From: Rachicladosporium sp. CCFEE 5018 | Taxonomy: Eukaryota; Ascomycota; Dothideomycetes; Cladosporiales; Cladosporiaceae | NCBI GenBank assembly: GCA_002077045.2 | Contig: KZ111144.1 | Coordinates: 1,059,433 to 1,073,488, forward strand | DNA: 14,056 nt | Reading direction: 5' to 3' | Part shown: positions 1-9,054 of the stretch, in pieces | How the letters are laid out: each line of letters opens with the position of its first letter | How positions within the stretch are numbered: position 1 is the first letter of the stretch | Notes under the pieces: model-generated | Seen by the model: only the letters and a program-made list of their open reading frames with translations | What the model was told of the DNA's origin: nothing | Database searches by the model: none | Program-made: the position numbers and the translations under genes

Positions 1-169
1 TAGCGTACTTCTGATGCGTCTTGACGACCTGGGTAGGGCCGTTGATGAAGACCTTGCCCTTGGCGATCTGGGAAACCTGGAAGGTCTTGCGAGGTACGAG
101 AGCTGAGGGAGCAGCGAGGACGTAGCCTGCTGTTGCGACCAAGGCCGCGGCAGTGGTGAGGCCGTGCAT
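1..169 (-). CDS. Secreted aspartic protease (aspergillopepsin/penicillopepsin-like), N-terminal part only
   Basis: The ATG is at 169-167 and 56 codons run off the left edge of the window, so the catalytic domain is not visible. Residues 1-20 (MHGLTTAAALVATAGYVLAA) form a classical signal peptide: a short N-terminus, a hydrophobic Ala/Leu/Val core, and likely cleavage near residue 19-20. The following stretch has KTFQVSQIAKGKVFINGP and then a Lys/Thr/Gln/Tyr-rich segment. This resembles the A1 propeptide of secreted fungal pepsins, which reads broadly F-V-x-Q-V-A-x-G-K-x-x-x-x-G-P. Known for the family: a secreted zymogen, activated by propeptide removal at acid pH, that degrades extracellular protein. 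The identification rests on the signal plus propeptide pattern alone. Another secreted A1 peptidase would look the same. A TATA-like sequence lies about 100 bp upstream. Confidence 0.72.
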   Translation of the reverse strand, partial: MHGLTTAAALVATAGYVLAAPSALVPRKTFQVSQIAKGKVFINGPTQVVKTHQKYA

Positions 170-2653
170 CTTGAATGAGAGAAAGTATATGAGGATTGAC
201 GAAAATGCTGAAGAGTGAAGATGATGAACTAATACTCCACTCGATCGAGCGAGGGTAGCTCAAACTTATATCCCCTCGCTGATCACGTACCTCGAAGTCG
301 CCATCCCACCTACTCGATTGATCGGCATCGTAGCAATCAAACATATGCTCCCAGTGGCACCACTCACGAGCCCCGTTGACAGCCAGGTTACGCTTGCCAC
401 CAAGCCATTAGGTGCATCTGCAAGACCAAGCTACGCCTACCGCATGCTTGTCTTTCTTCCAAAAGATCACCTGCCGGATGTGGCAACGGCCCGAGACCTG
501 AGACCGCCGCTCATCTAGAGGAGGAGGTGTAGTGGCAAGTCTACATAATAGGCATGTCGACGCCGATTGGTGGTCCATTGTCTAGCGTATCTTGTGTTGC
601 AGTAGCCCTGGGTAGTAGCACAGCTCTACTACAGGCTGCTCATCACAACGATAGCCAATGGTGAGTGTGTACCTGAGTACGACACCCATACGGTGCGAAT
701 AGAGTGTATGATCGACTGGTATATTGCGAATGACGGAGATGGCGAACGGGACTCACCCACAGCGCATCTGCCAGTCAGCTACTCCGGTCGGTAGGTGTGA
801 TCTTCCCGCCAGATGTGATCTGCACAGCCAAGCCTTCGCGACTAGCTGAAACATAAGCTTGAGAGCGCTTTCATTGCTTCGGCAGCTGGCTTCTCCGCAA
901 AGGACGAGCTAGGTCGTGCCTCGAACATGGACAGCTGATGGTAAGTTGTGGTCCCGGGTAGATCTCCGAATCAGCATAATCTTCCGAATGTGATGGCGCG
1001 AACGTTCTTGGCGAGGGTAGATGTGCACGCGCCGAACCTTGTCACGCCATGACCACGACGGAGCACGTCTGGACCAAGCCGGCAAAGCAATGCTATGTCT
1101 TGCAGCGGGCGCGATCCTTCGACCTCATGTCGCAATACATCATTGACCAGGTCATGCAGATGTCCGTCGGTTGGTGGCTCAGATAAGGCAGTCTGCCGTT
1201 GTATTGGCAAGCCTTGTCCAGTAGCTTGTTGCGCACAAGATAAGACGCCTCTCCTCGGCACTCGCTCCAGTCCAGAAAGCTTCGTGATGCCTAGTACAGC
1301 AGCATGAATCGCATTGGCGTATGAACCTGCATAAGAACGCACGGCGCCTATAATGTTATCTGGCAGGTCGAACCCTAGAGGCGTTGTGAACGAGACACGA
1401 TGCTGCATGCAATGTTTGCTCTTGTCCAGTCGGTCCTCGCAGCCTAGTGAGATACACATTTCGCCACCATAGACGAGTACCGAATGGCGTCACTCGCTCA
1501 TACCGAACCACACTTTCTCGAACGTGATACTCGCAATGCATGGCACAATGTTGCTGATTGATCGACTGGTAAGTGAGGTCGACAGGCGCCTGCCGCATTG
1601 ACTTTAGCGCATATGCAGGGAGATAAGCTAAAGTGAACCCCTGACAGCCTGGGTCGATCACCGTCGTGTACGGAGGCTTGGTGCATTCTTCCGATGCTTT
1701 GCACCACAGCCACTCGCCAGTGAAAGATTGCAGGACTTGAAGATCAACCTTACGAGACCATCACGCGCCCAAGATGTCCGCGGTGAGAGTTCGCAAGCTG
1801 CAGCAGCGCGCCACATCGAGGTAACATTGTCAGACAGTTAAGTCGTCGGTCGACGAGCATATCCGAGGCTGCTCGGTGTTGAAGCCTGGTAGCGTCCTGC
1901 ACGACACATGTGCTGGAAAGTCGATTCATTGTTTGACGAGGCCCGTAGGCCTCAGGAACTCGATTGTCATTTTGGGCAGCTATCTGCAGGTTGTCTACGC
2001 TACATCTGACCATGTGGCCTTGCTCGCAATAGGCAGCTGTTTGCAGCATCGGGATAGACCGAAGCCGCATTCAAAGCCTTCTCACTCTCCCTCCAAGTCC
2101 GAGCGCTTCACAAACCATCGACCTCAGGGCCTTCCAGTGTTGTAGTGGGTTCGATGGGACCGACGTCTGCTACACGCCATCGAACACGCCAGCTGCTCTC
2201 TTCACTGAGTCAACAATGCTATCCAAGACATAGGTTGACTTACTGGTCAACTGCTCGAGGTCAGCGTTTTGCTTTTCGTAGTTTCGCCTTTCTTTTGCTC
2301 TTTTCGCATGTGCTCATGCACTGCATGCTCGGACGCGGTATCATTTTGACAACTTGCCTGCCGTCCAGAAGCAGTCGGGTCCGCCGTCCTTGCAGCCGTG
2401 GCTAAGAGTCTGTTGTTGGAAGGTCGAAATATCGCACGACCTGATACCGAGGCTCCGAGCTGTCGGTCGCTAGGGCATTAGCGACGCCTAGACATCACGA
2501 CTCTCGTCGCTGGAAGCCCGTATTAGGTTCGTGTTCTCATGTCGCGACGCCCTTCACTACGGGGGCAGTGCCATTGGTTGTGGCACCATTCGATGAGCGA
2601 GGACGCTTCGCGCCGTTCGCAGTTTCCTGTTTCGACTTCACAATGTCAGCAAT
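170..2653. other. 2.5-kb interval with no supportable gene
   Basis: The interval lies between the protease start and the PAP1 stop. The first 100-200 bp should hold the protease promoter and the last part the PAP1 3' UTR. The rest contains only short open frames. The longest are minus-strand 971-1459 (162 codons from an ATG) and, just upstream in another frame, a minus-strand frame that is open from about 1765 down to 1356 and includes W-L-W-C and C-x-G residues. A further minus-strand ATG frame covers 1750-2070. None matches a family I recognise, and I could not join them with convincing splice sites. They could be a decayed or intron-rich gene, or chance. No tandem repeat, terminal inverted repeat or transposase signature was seen. 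A pyrimidine-rich tract lies near 2266-2310. Confidence 0.5.
265..272 (-). promoter_or_regulatory. TATA-box-like element of the protease gene
   Basis: On the minus strand this reads GATATAAG. It lies about 96-103 bp upstream of the protease ATG, a plausible distance for a fungal TATA element with a short 5' UTR. It is a short motif, so chance occurrence is possible. Confidence 0.35.
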
Positions 2654-4582
2654 CTATCGCACATGCAGGGAGGGATGGTTGGAGTCGCGACGCCTCTCGC
2701 CAGCACCACCAAACACTTCACGTACGTCCAGTCCCGCGGCAGATACCGTGCGCTTAGCGGCCGGCTTCTGCTTTTTGACCCGCGTTGGCCGTAGCTCGCC
2801 TTCGGCGAAGACGTCTGCTGGAAGGTCGTAGCTGGTAATGAAGTCAGTTGTGTCCACCAAGCATAACACTTAGTGAATGCACTTACTTTCGAGCGTGTAT
2901 CACTCTTATCGAGTGTACGCTCTGGTCATGCAAGTCGGAGGATGTCACAATATTCTTGTAAGCCTGGATCGCGTATGAGATGTCAAGGGACTTCGCATCG
3001 GGCTTCAAGCCGATGCCAACGTAGTATGTCGTTGTGTAGATTCTCTGTTTGCCAGCGTCTGTCGTTTCTGGTGTCGCAGCACCATTTGTGCCATCTCCTG
3101 AATCGTTGGTGGCAGCTGGAGTGCCTTCGGCGGTCGAAGCTGCAGCGTCCTTGAACGAGACATCGGCGTCAGCCTTGGCTGTCATGTCCGCCGCAATGTC
3201 GGTCGTCTGGGTCTCCTTGACCTGGTAGTCGAGGTTGCCTTGAAGGATCTTATTCTTCTCTTCGTCGGTGGTGTACTCGTGCACCCGATCAAATCCCTTA
3301 TTGAACGGATGTGCAAGTTCGACACTTCCTTGAAGCTCCTCGATGCCGATGATCAGCCTGCGAAGGCGGGCAAGGCAGAGGCCGGACCAAGCCTGCTGGG
3401 CTGACTTAGACGAGCTGGCGGACACAACACTGAGGTAGTGCTTGTAGTCTTCAGTAAAGAAAGTATGCTTCTGGAAGAGATCCTTCCACGTCTGCGGTCC
3501 GGCACCGCAGATTGCGTCTGTAATCTGTTGTCCTCTGCGAAGCTCTTTCTTGATGACCTGGAATGTCGAAGGTCCGATATTGTGAGTTGAGTTCATCGAT
3601 GGGTACGCAGGTGTGATGATCGGCATTAGATGCTTGCGGTCGTGGAAGCTCGTCTCAGGATCCCACTCTCGAAGCTGCAGCGGAGCGTCCTCTCGCGCAG
3701 CCAAGCGCAGTGGCTGGGGCCAATGCCATTGCGCCATAAGCCAGAAGAAACGACCCACGATCTTCGGCGCAGCTGCCTTTGGGTACAGCTGGCAGATCTT
3801 GGCGACCATCATGGCGTATGCGACACCTCCGGGGAAGCCCACGACATTGCCGTAGATGGCTCGCCGCTGGGCCCACAACTTGATCGCTCGAAGAGCCAGG
3901 CGGAAAGGCTTACTTTGCGGCACTGAATCGAGGATCTTGTCCGTCACTCGTGTCCCGTTGATGCACCTCAAGTCCGTCTCATTGAGTCCGCGTAGGAGAT
4001 CATTGCTCTTCAAGCTCAGCGTGGGAGGTACGGATGCGACTTGAAGGCTGCAGAAGATGAGATCGATGCTGATACCGCTCAGCTCGATCTTGATGATCGG
4101 CACGCTAGCATCTTGTACTGCGACCAGCTCTGTGATCTCCTCTGCAGGAACTGCCTTCCTGAGTAGGTCCGGAAAGTATTGGAAGAAGTCATCGCGGCTG
4201 ACGTGTTTGGGCGCAACGACCAACGTGTCGATATCTGAGCCAGGTCCATAGACGCCGAGCGAGTAACTGCCGTAAGTGAAGACTCTGCCTCCGGCTTCGT
4301 CGAGTATCGCAGCCGGCAACTTCTTCGCTTTTCCCACGACTTGAACGAGCTGTTTGGTCAGCGCATGGAGCTTCCTAAGCACATCCGCCCTAAGTCGAAT
4401 TAGCATGCCTCGGTTCAGTACGGATATAGCTTCACACACCTCTTCTTGCCGTCTTCAGCCGATTCGAAGTTCTTCTGCGACTTCAGCTCCGCCAGTAACA
4501 GCTCATTGAGCTTAAGGTCGCGCTCGTCCGGGGGATCGTGCGAGAGTGCCTTGTTGGGACCATATTGCGGACCTTCCGACAT
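2654..4582 (-). CDS. PAP1: Nuclear poly(A) polymerase, three exons, 607 aa
   Basis: Coding order is 4582-4440, 4389-2887, 2831-2654. The introns are 4439-4390 (50 nt, GTGTGT...TTAG, with GCTAAT) and 2886-2832 (55 nt, GTAAGT...CCAG, with CTGAC). The phases join exactly to give K-K-R-A-D and A-R-N-Y-D-L-P. The enzyme adds poly(A) tails to cleaved pre-mRNA in the nucleus. The nucleotidyltransferase signature is clear: G88-S89 followed by GPGSDIDTLVV, giving metal-binding D100 and D102, and a third Asp in SGISIDLIF at D157. The central domain has FRLALRAIKLWAQRR and VGFPGGVAYAMMVAKICQLY, both close to the yeast enzyme. The C-terminal RNA-binding region carries an insertion of about 59 residues rich in Ala, Thr and Asp (439-497) that yeast lacks. 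The tail RVKKQKPAAKR looks like a nuclear localisation signal. The length is slightly above yeast Pap1 (568 aa). The start was chosen from the ATG whose exon encodes the expected N-terminal L-N-E-L-L-L-A-E-L-K helix. Confidence 0.95.
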
Positions 4583-5155
4583 GACTGGGTGCACAGTTTG
4601 TTGACGTCGACCGAGGGACGACTACGAGTGGTTTGATCTGCGCATGCGAGCGTTCGCGTTTGACAGAGCTAACTGTCGGCGGATCCAAGCGTGTGAGGGA
4701 ATTAGTAGCTATTGAAGGCGCATAGTAAGGAAGAAGTAGTCAAGCGCTGGTCAGGCCAGAGACTAGGTGACCAACGCGCGACAATAGCGAACGACACAAT
4801 AGGTCGTCGAAGAGTGTGAATGATGGAGCACTTTAAAGATCCGCGCATGTGAAAGGGCAGGGTCGAGTGTCAACGGCCGCGGTCCGCGAACCTTATTCTT
4901 AGCGTATTCGAGCCTGAGGCACTTCAATGTAAATGCAAGATCCAAAGATTGCATGGCGCGAATTGAGGCGACATGGGTGAGATGGTCGATAGAGAAGGTT
5001 GCTGTACATACTGCTGAGCTTTTTACACTGACTGTTGTACCTCTGCTCCAATCGAACGCCAATGCCCCATCAGAAGCAGCCCTTCGCACAGCGCCGTGAA
5101 CTCCATACACCCTTCACTCGTCTCCGGTTCGCCAGCCGGGCTCCTCAGTACCCAT
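4583..5155. other. Intergenic: fibrillarin 3' UTR and PAP1 promoter
   Basis: The 573 bp separate the fibrillarin stop from the PAP1 ATG; both genes are on the minus strand. A 115-codon open frame on the minus strand (5110-4763) begins only at a GTG and has no recognisable composition, so I treat it as chance. No clear TATA box, tRNA or repeat was seen. Confidence 0.5.
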
Positions 5156-6271
5156 CTACTTCGCCCGCTCGTAGATACCCACAACCATAGCGTGGTCCCT
5201 CTCGAACGGCTCGAGCGTCAGCTGCTCCTTCGGCTTGATGCGCTCCTCGCGCAGCTTCACAACCTCGCGAGCAAAGACCGCCTCAGGTGCCGCTGTCGAG
5301 TCAATACAGTTCGCCTTGATCGAAACCACGACACCACCGCCAACCTTCAAGAACTGATGTGCGTTCAGCCCAACGATACGTGCTTGATCCGGCTGCGCCA
5401 CATCGGCGAAGATACAATCAACCATGCTGACAAGCATGCGGTACTTGAGCGGATGTCTAGCGTCCTCAACGATCGGGATAACGTTCGTGCGATGCGTAGC
5501 CATGTTGACCAGATCTCTGCCGGAGCGATGCGAGAATTCGACAGCGAAGACTGTGCCAGTAGGTCCAACGATGTCAGCGACGTGAGAAACTGACGTTCCT
5601 GATGCGGCACCAAGGTAGAGCACCTTGCTGCCGGGCTTCATGTGGATGTCCTCGAGACCTCCGAGGATACCCGCTGCCAACTTCGATCGGAAAGGATTCC
5701 AGACGCGATACTCAGTTTTCGTTGCGGTTGGGGTCTCGCCATTTGTGCTTTCTGCTGCGGGTGCGTCGACGCTGATGCGCTTCTCGCCGTAGACTGCTTC
5801 ACCGGGGGTAAGGTTCTTGGTGACAAGGAGATCTTCCTTGCCGCGGGCTACGAAGACACCAGCGTGTCTGTGGGGCTCCTGTAGATTACACATTAGTGTC
5901 TGTACTCAATCGCTCTTATCTCCTTGACTTCGCATACGATCACGACTCTCTGTCCGCCCTTTGCGCCAGCACCTCCTCTGCCGCCGCGTCCACCTCTGTC
6001 ACCTCCGCGCCCTCGTGGTGCACCGCGACCTCTATCTCCACCCCGGCCTCTTGCACCGCCACGTCCACCTCTGTCGCCGAATCCACCTCGTCCTCCCCTG
6101 TCACCAAAGCCACCTCGTCCACCTCTGTCACCGCCCCCGAAGCCACCTGTAGTAGATCAGTATGTGTGGGACTGCACCTTACTTGCGCTTCCTCTCACCT
6201 CTGCCGCCTCTTGGCGCACCACGTCCGCCGCCACGTCCACCACGATCGCCGCCTCTAGGTGTGAAAGCCAT
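5156..6271 (-). CDS. NOP1: Fibrillarin, rRNA 2'-O-methyltransferase of C/D snoRNPs, three exons, 334 aa
   Basis: Exons are 6271-6199, 6146-5938 and 5878-5156. The introns are 52 nt (GTGAGA...ACAG, with TACTGAT) and 59 nt (GTATGC...ACAG, with CACTAAT), and the phases are consistent. Fibrillarin is the nucleolar methyltransferase that acts with C/D-box snoRNAs in rRNA maturation. Residues 1-94 form a Gly/Arg-rich GAR domain (repeated GDRGGRGG), expected to be arginine-methylated. The catalytic domain opens with EPHRHAGVFVARGKEDLLVT. AdoMet motif I is LGAASGTSVSHVAD (183-196). The expected K-D-K-H set can be placed at K160 (RSKLAAG), D253 (FADVAQPDQ), K282 (SIKANCID) and H323 (ERDHAMVVGIYE). The acidic linker around residues 130-150 is a little longer than in yeast Nop1. 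The gene is divergent from RPL17 and may share its promoter. Confidence 0.96.
6052..6132 (-). repeat. Three 27-bp tandem units coding for the GAR domain
   Basis: Three consecutive 27-bp units (6132-6106, 6105-6079, 6078-6052) encode GDRGGRGGF, GDRGGRGGF and GDRGGRGGA. The DNA copies differ mostly at third positions. This is expected for a GAR domain grown by duplication and maintained by protein-level selection. Confidence 0.8.
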
Positions 6272-6508
6272 GTCTTGTAATAATGGCTATACTGAGGTGA
6301 AGCCTATGCACTAATTTATGCGATACCGCAAATGTTCGTCTTGAAGATCGAGCTCTTCAAGCTTGGATTTTTCGGACGGAATGTGTTCCGCACTTTCGAG
6401 CGCCAAGCCCACCCATGAATTTGCGACGACACCAACTTCAATACTGTGACTGCGATAGCTCGACGGCAGCGACACTCATAACAACGACAACAGCGAACCC
6501 GAGTCATC
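6272..6508. promoter_or_regulatory. Bidirectional promoter region of fibrillarin and RPL17
   Basis: Only 237 bp separate the two divergent ATGs, so both promoters and 5' UTRs must lie here. Visible elements are a HomolD box (6445-6452), an 8-bp inverted repeat (arms 6340-6347 and 6354-6361), a short CGGAA/TTCCG dyad (6377-6390) and a CCCACCC run just before 6416. Both genes serve ribosome production, so shared control is reasonable but inferred. Confidence 0.7.
6445..6452 (-). promoter_or_regulatory. HomolD box
   Basis: The plus strand reads TGTGACTG, the exact reverse complement of CAGTCACA. That sequence is the HomolD core-promoter element known from fission yeast ribosomal protein genes and reported in other ascomycetes. 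It lies 57 bp upstream of the RPL17 ATG. By chance an exact 8-mer would occur in a region this size less than about 1% of the time. The same 8-mer also occurs once inside the RdRP coding region (9357-9364). Confidence 0.6.
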
Positions 6509-7361
6509 ATGGTATGTACACTGGAAGTACCTAACATACGCAGAGACGATCATAGCTCGCCCCAAACCCTCCACCAACTTCGAGAACCTCCATAATATAG
6601 GAATACACCTTCAGGTCACCTACTAATACCCTCTCCCCCTCCAGGTCCGCTACGCCGCCACCCACATCGAGCCGGCGAAGTCCGCGCGCTCGCGTGGTTC
6701 CTACCTCCGCGTCTCGTATAAGAACACGCGCGAGACCGCACAAGCCATCAATGGCTGGAAGTTGACCCGCGCCCTTGCCTACCTCGAGAACGTCAAGACC
6801 AAGACTGAGGTCGTACCTTTCCGGAGATATGCTGGTGGAACTGGTCGTGCATCGCAGGGTATGTCAATCGCTGGATGGGTGGAAATATGCGGAGACTGTG
6901 GCACGGAGTGATGGGCCATATCGGAATATGTGTGCTGATACGGATGACAACAGGCAAGCAATTCGGCGCCACCCGCGCACGCTGGCCCATAAAGAGCGCA
7001 GAGTTCCTGCTCTCGCTGCTCAAGAACGCCGAGGCAAACGCAGACACCAAGGGCCTCGACACCAGCAATTTGATCGTCAAGCACATCCAGGTCAACCAGG
7101 CCCCCAAGCAGAGGCGTCGGACTTACCGCGCTCACGGTCGTGTAAGCACTGCATCTCACCGAAACGAACGATGAAAGGAGACTGGACTAACATGATCAGA
7201 TCAACCCGTACATGTCAAACCCCTGCCACATCGAGATGATCCTTACCGAGGGTCAGGAGGTCGTGCAAAAGGCACCCGAGGTCGTCGCGCGCCAGGAGGG
7301 TCTTCACTTGAGCAGCCGCCAGCGTGGTGCTCGCAGGACTCGGGCCATCACTTCATCATAG
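6509..7361 (+). CDS. RPL17: 60S ribosomal protein L17 (uL22), four exons, 188 aa
   Basis: Exons are 6509-6511, 6645-6858, 6954-7141 and 7200-7361. The introns are 133 nt (GTATGT...CCAG, with TACTAATAC at 6621-6629), 95 nt (GTATGT...ACAG) and 58 nt (GTAAGC...TCAG, with GACTAAC), and all phases agree. The first exon is only the ATG; splicing gives M-V-R-Y-A-A-T. The protein lines the exit tunnel of the large ribosomal subunit. It shows SYLRVSYKNTRETAQAINGW near the N-terminus, PFRRYAGGTGRASQGKQFG around residue 70, and the family's extended loop HIQVNQAPKQRRRTYRAHGR at 116-135. The C-terminal SRQRGARR also fits. The length is close to yeast Rpl17 (184 aa). The gene is divergent from fibrillarin and convergent with the RdRP gene. 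Confidence 0.97.
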
Positions 7362-7836
7362 AGGGAGCATTGATGGAATAACCGACCAGCGGCTTGCACT
7401 TTCACGATCTGGAGGGCATTAAGCCGCGGATTCGTATGACGATACTGCTCGAGTAGCAGATGGGCTGCTGGTGTCGAAGAGCAAAGCGCCACGGTCACAA
7501 GTTCGAACGTACCTTCAGCATCGCTCGCACTCATCCTTGCAGGCTACAACGCGCTGCTACATCAAATCAAGTCATCAAACCCTGTTACGCAGTGTCAGAG
7601 TCGTTGATCTTGCAACACTTTTTTCGTCCAAAGTTTGATTGTGCCTCTCCCATCGTATGGACTTACGAACTGATGCGACCCCGTCAATTGTCCTGGAAGC
7701 GATGACATCGCTGCAGATCAATGATCAGCTGAGTTGCGTGTCGTGAGGTGTGTCTTGTGTCTCCCCGACATCCTATCTCTACATGTACCATATATGCCCG
7801 GAAGATAGATACGAAATGCTCTCCCAGTCCACCCAA
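7362..7836. other. Convergent intergenic spacer between RPL17 and the RdRP gene
   Basis: These 475 bp must hold both 3' UTRs and polyadenylation sites. There are no convincing open frames. A GTTCGAAC near 7500 was checked as a tRNA B box, but no cloverleaf forms. I see no repeats of note. Confidence 0.5.
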
Positions 7837-9051
7837 CTACATCGCCTCGTCGATCCCCTCAAACACACTGCTACCATCCCATGTCTCCCTGTCCTCCTCC
7901 CCATTCCCGTCCACCTCCGCCCCACCATCGTCATTCTCCAAATCTCTGATTCCTGCGACACATCCCTTAGGTTGTTTCGGCTTCTTCACGCCGGCTACCA
8001 GTTGCACGACCTTCCTCCCACTCTCGCTGAAGCTCTTGAGGTATATCACAGTATCATTCGCCATCTGCATCATAAACTTCCGCTTCTTCTTTCCTTCGCC
8101 GGCTAGAACGGCGACTTTGAAGCATTCCCAATTCGAAGGCGCCTTGGGAGCATTGCGGGAGTGCCAGTACCAAGACGCTGAAGTAGGTGCGACAGCATCA
8201 TAGGCAGCAAAGCAAGTTGCGAGCGCGGCTGCGTGCTCTGCTGCAGTGGGCGGAAGTACAGCGCTTTTGCTTAGCCAGATCTTCAGCCAGTGCTTGTTGT
8301 TGACGCGGTCGAGGGCTTTGAGCAGGACCTTGCGCTCGAGGTGAAGATCGATCTTCAGTTCTGCAAGGAAGCTCGATGGGAGGGACTCGAATTGGCGAAG
8401 TGGGTGCTCGAGGTCTGGGTCTGAGTCTAGCTTGTCGGCCGGAGCAAGGGAGGCTTTCAGATGAAGAAGAATGCGCTCGATGGCTGGGTTGATTACGTAG
8501 AAGAGAACGTCGTCTTTTATGTGCAAGGCCGCCCGTGGGCGCAAGTGCTGAGACTTTGGCGGCCTGACGGCCTCCAGAAGAGTTGCTGGCGTGAAGTCGA
8601 TTTCCGGATTGGGATGCACACTTTCGATGTTGCGCTGGAAGCGAGGAGGCGGCAGTTCCCCGTACGTTGGAAAGCCTTTTGACTTTAGGTAGCTGTTGAA
8701 TGCGCCATGATTGGAGCTGTAGCCGTTTTTGGGAGCGTCAATGATAGTATCGTGAAGATCCAGGACGAATTTGACCGGCGGGCTCCACAGTGATTGCTCT
8801 GAGTAGCTCAGCTTGTAGAAGTGGTTCGTGATCGTCCCGAGCATGTTGACCTTGAGGCTGAACTCGAAGGCTTTCGCTAGCCAAGCTTGCGCGTGGCTTG
8901 CACTTCCGACGCTGTCAGCTGCAAGGTCAGAGAGTGTGGTGCTATCTCGCTCGATGCCGAACTCTTCAATGCCGTCTTGCTTCAGTATTGGTGCGTTACG
9001 AAATGGTTCCACCAGTCGCGGATCTGCACACACCCAGAACTTGTCGCCATC

Positions 9052-9054
9052 TTA
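9052..9054 (-). other. In-frame TAA replacing the Tyr codon of the RdRP catalytic loop
   Basis: On the minus strand the codons are GGT-GGT-GAC-TAA-GAT-GGC-GAC-AAG-TTC. The family motif is D-[YFL]-D-G-D, with the three Asp binding catalytic metals. The upstream and downstream open frames are in the same phase (the codon first bases 10080 and 9033 are both multiples of 3), so one substitution (TAC or TAT to TAA) explains the break. C-to-A is not the C-to-T change made by repeat-induced point mutation (RIP). Confidence 0.85.

Noticed and set aside
709..1571. 13-bp direct repeat TGATCGACTGGTA at 709-721 and 1559-1571
   Set aside because: One or two shared 13-mers are expected by chance in a window of this size, and nothing else flanks them in common.
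4763..5110. Minus-strand 115-codon open frame between fibrillarin and PAP1
   Set aside because: It starts only at GTG, has no recognisable motif, and lies where the fibrillarin 3' UTR is expected.
5924..6280. Plus-strand proline-rich open frame of 118 codons
   Set aside because: It is the antisense shadow of the GC-rich GAR repeats of fibrillarin; the sense strand has full gene structure and homology.
6859..6953. C/D-box snoRNA in RPL17 intron 2 (GTGATGG and CTGA)
   Set aside because: The C box is imperfect and the candidate boxes are only about 28 nt apart, too close for a C/D snoRNA.
7490..7515. GTTCGAAC resembling a tRNA B box
   Set aside because: No matching A box, acceptor stem or T-stem pairing could be formed around it.
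9052..9054. Repeat-induced point mutation as the cause of the RdRP stop
   Set aside because: RIP makes C-to-T (G-to-A) changes. The expected Tyr codon to TAA needs a C-to-A or T-to-A change, and the rest of the gene shows no excess of stops.
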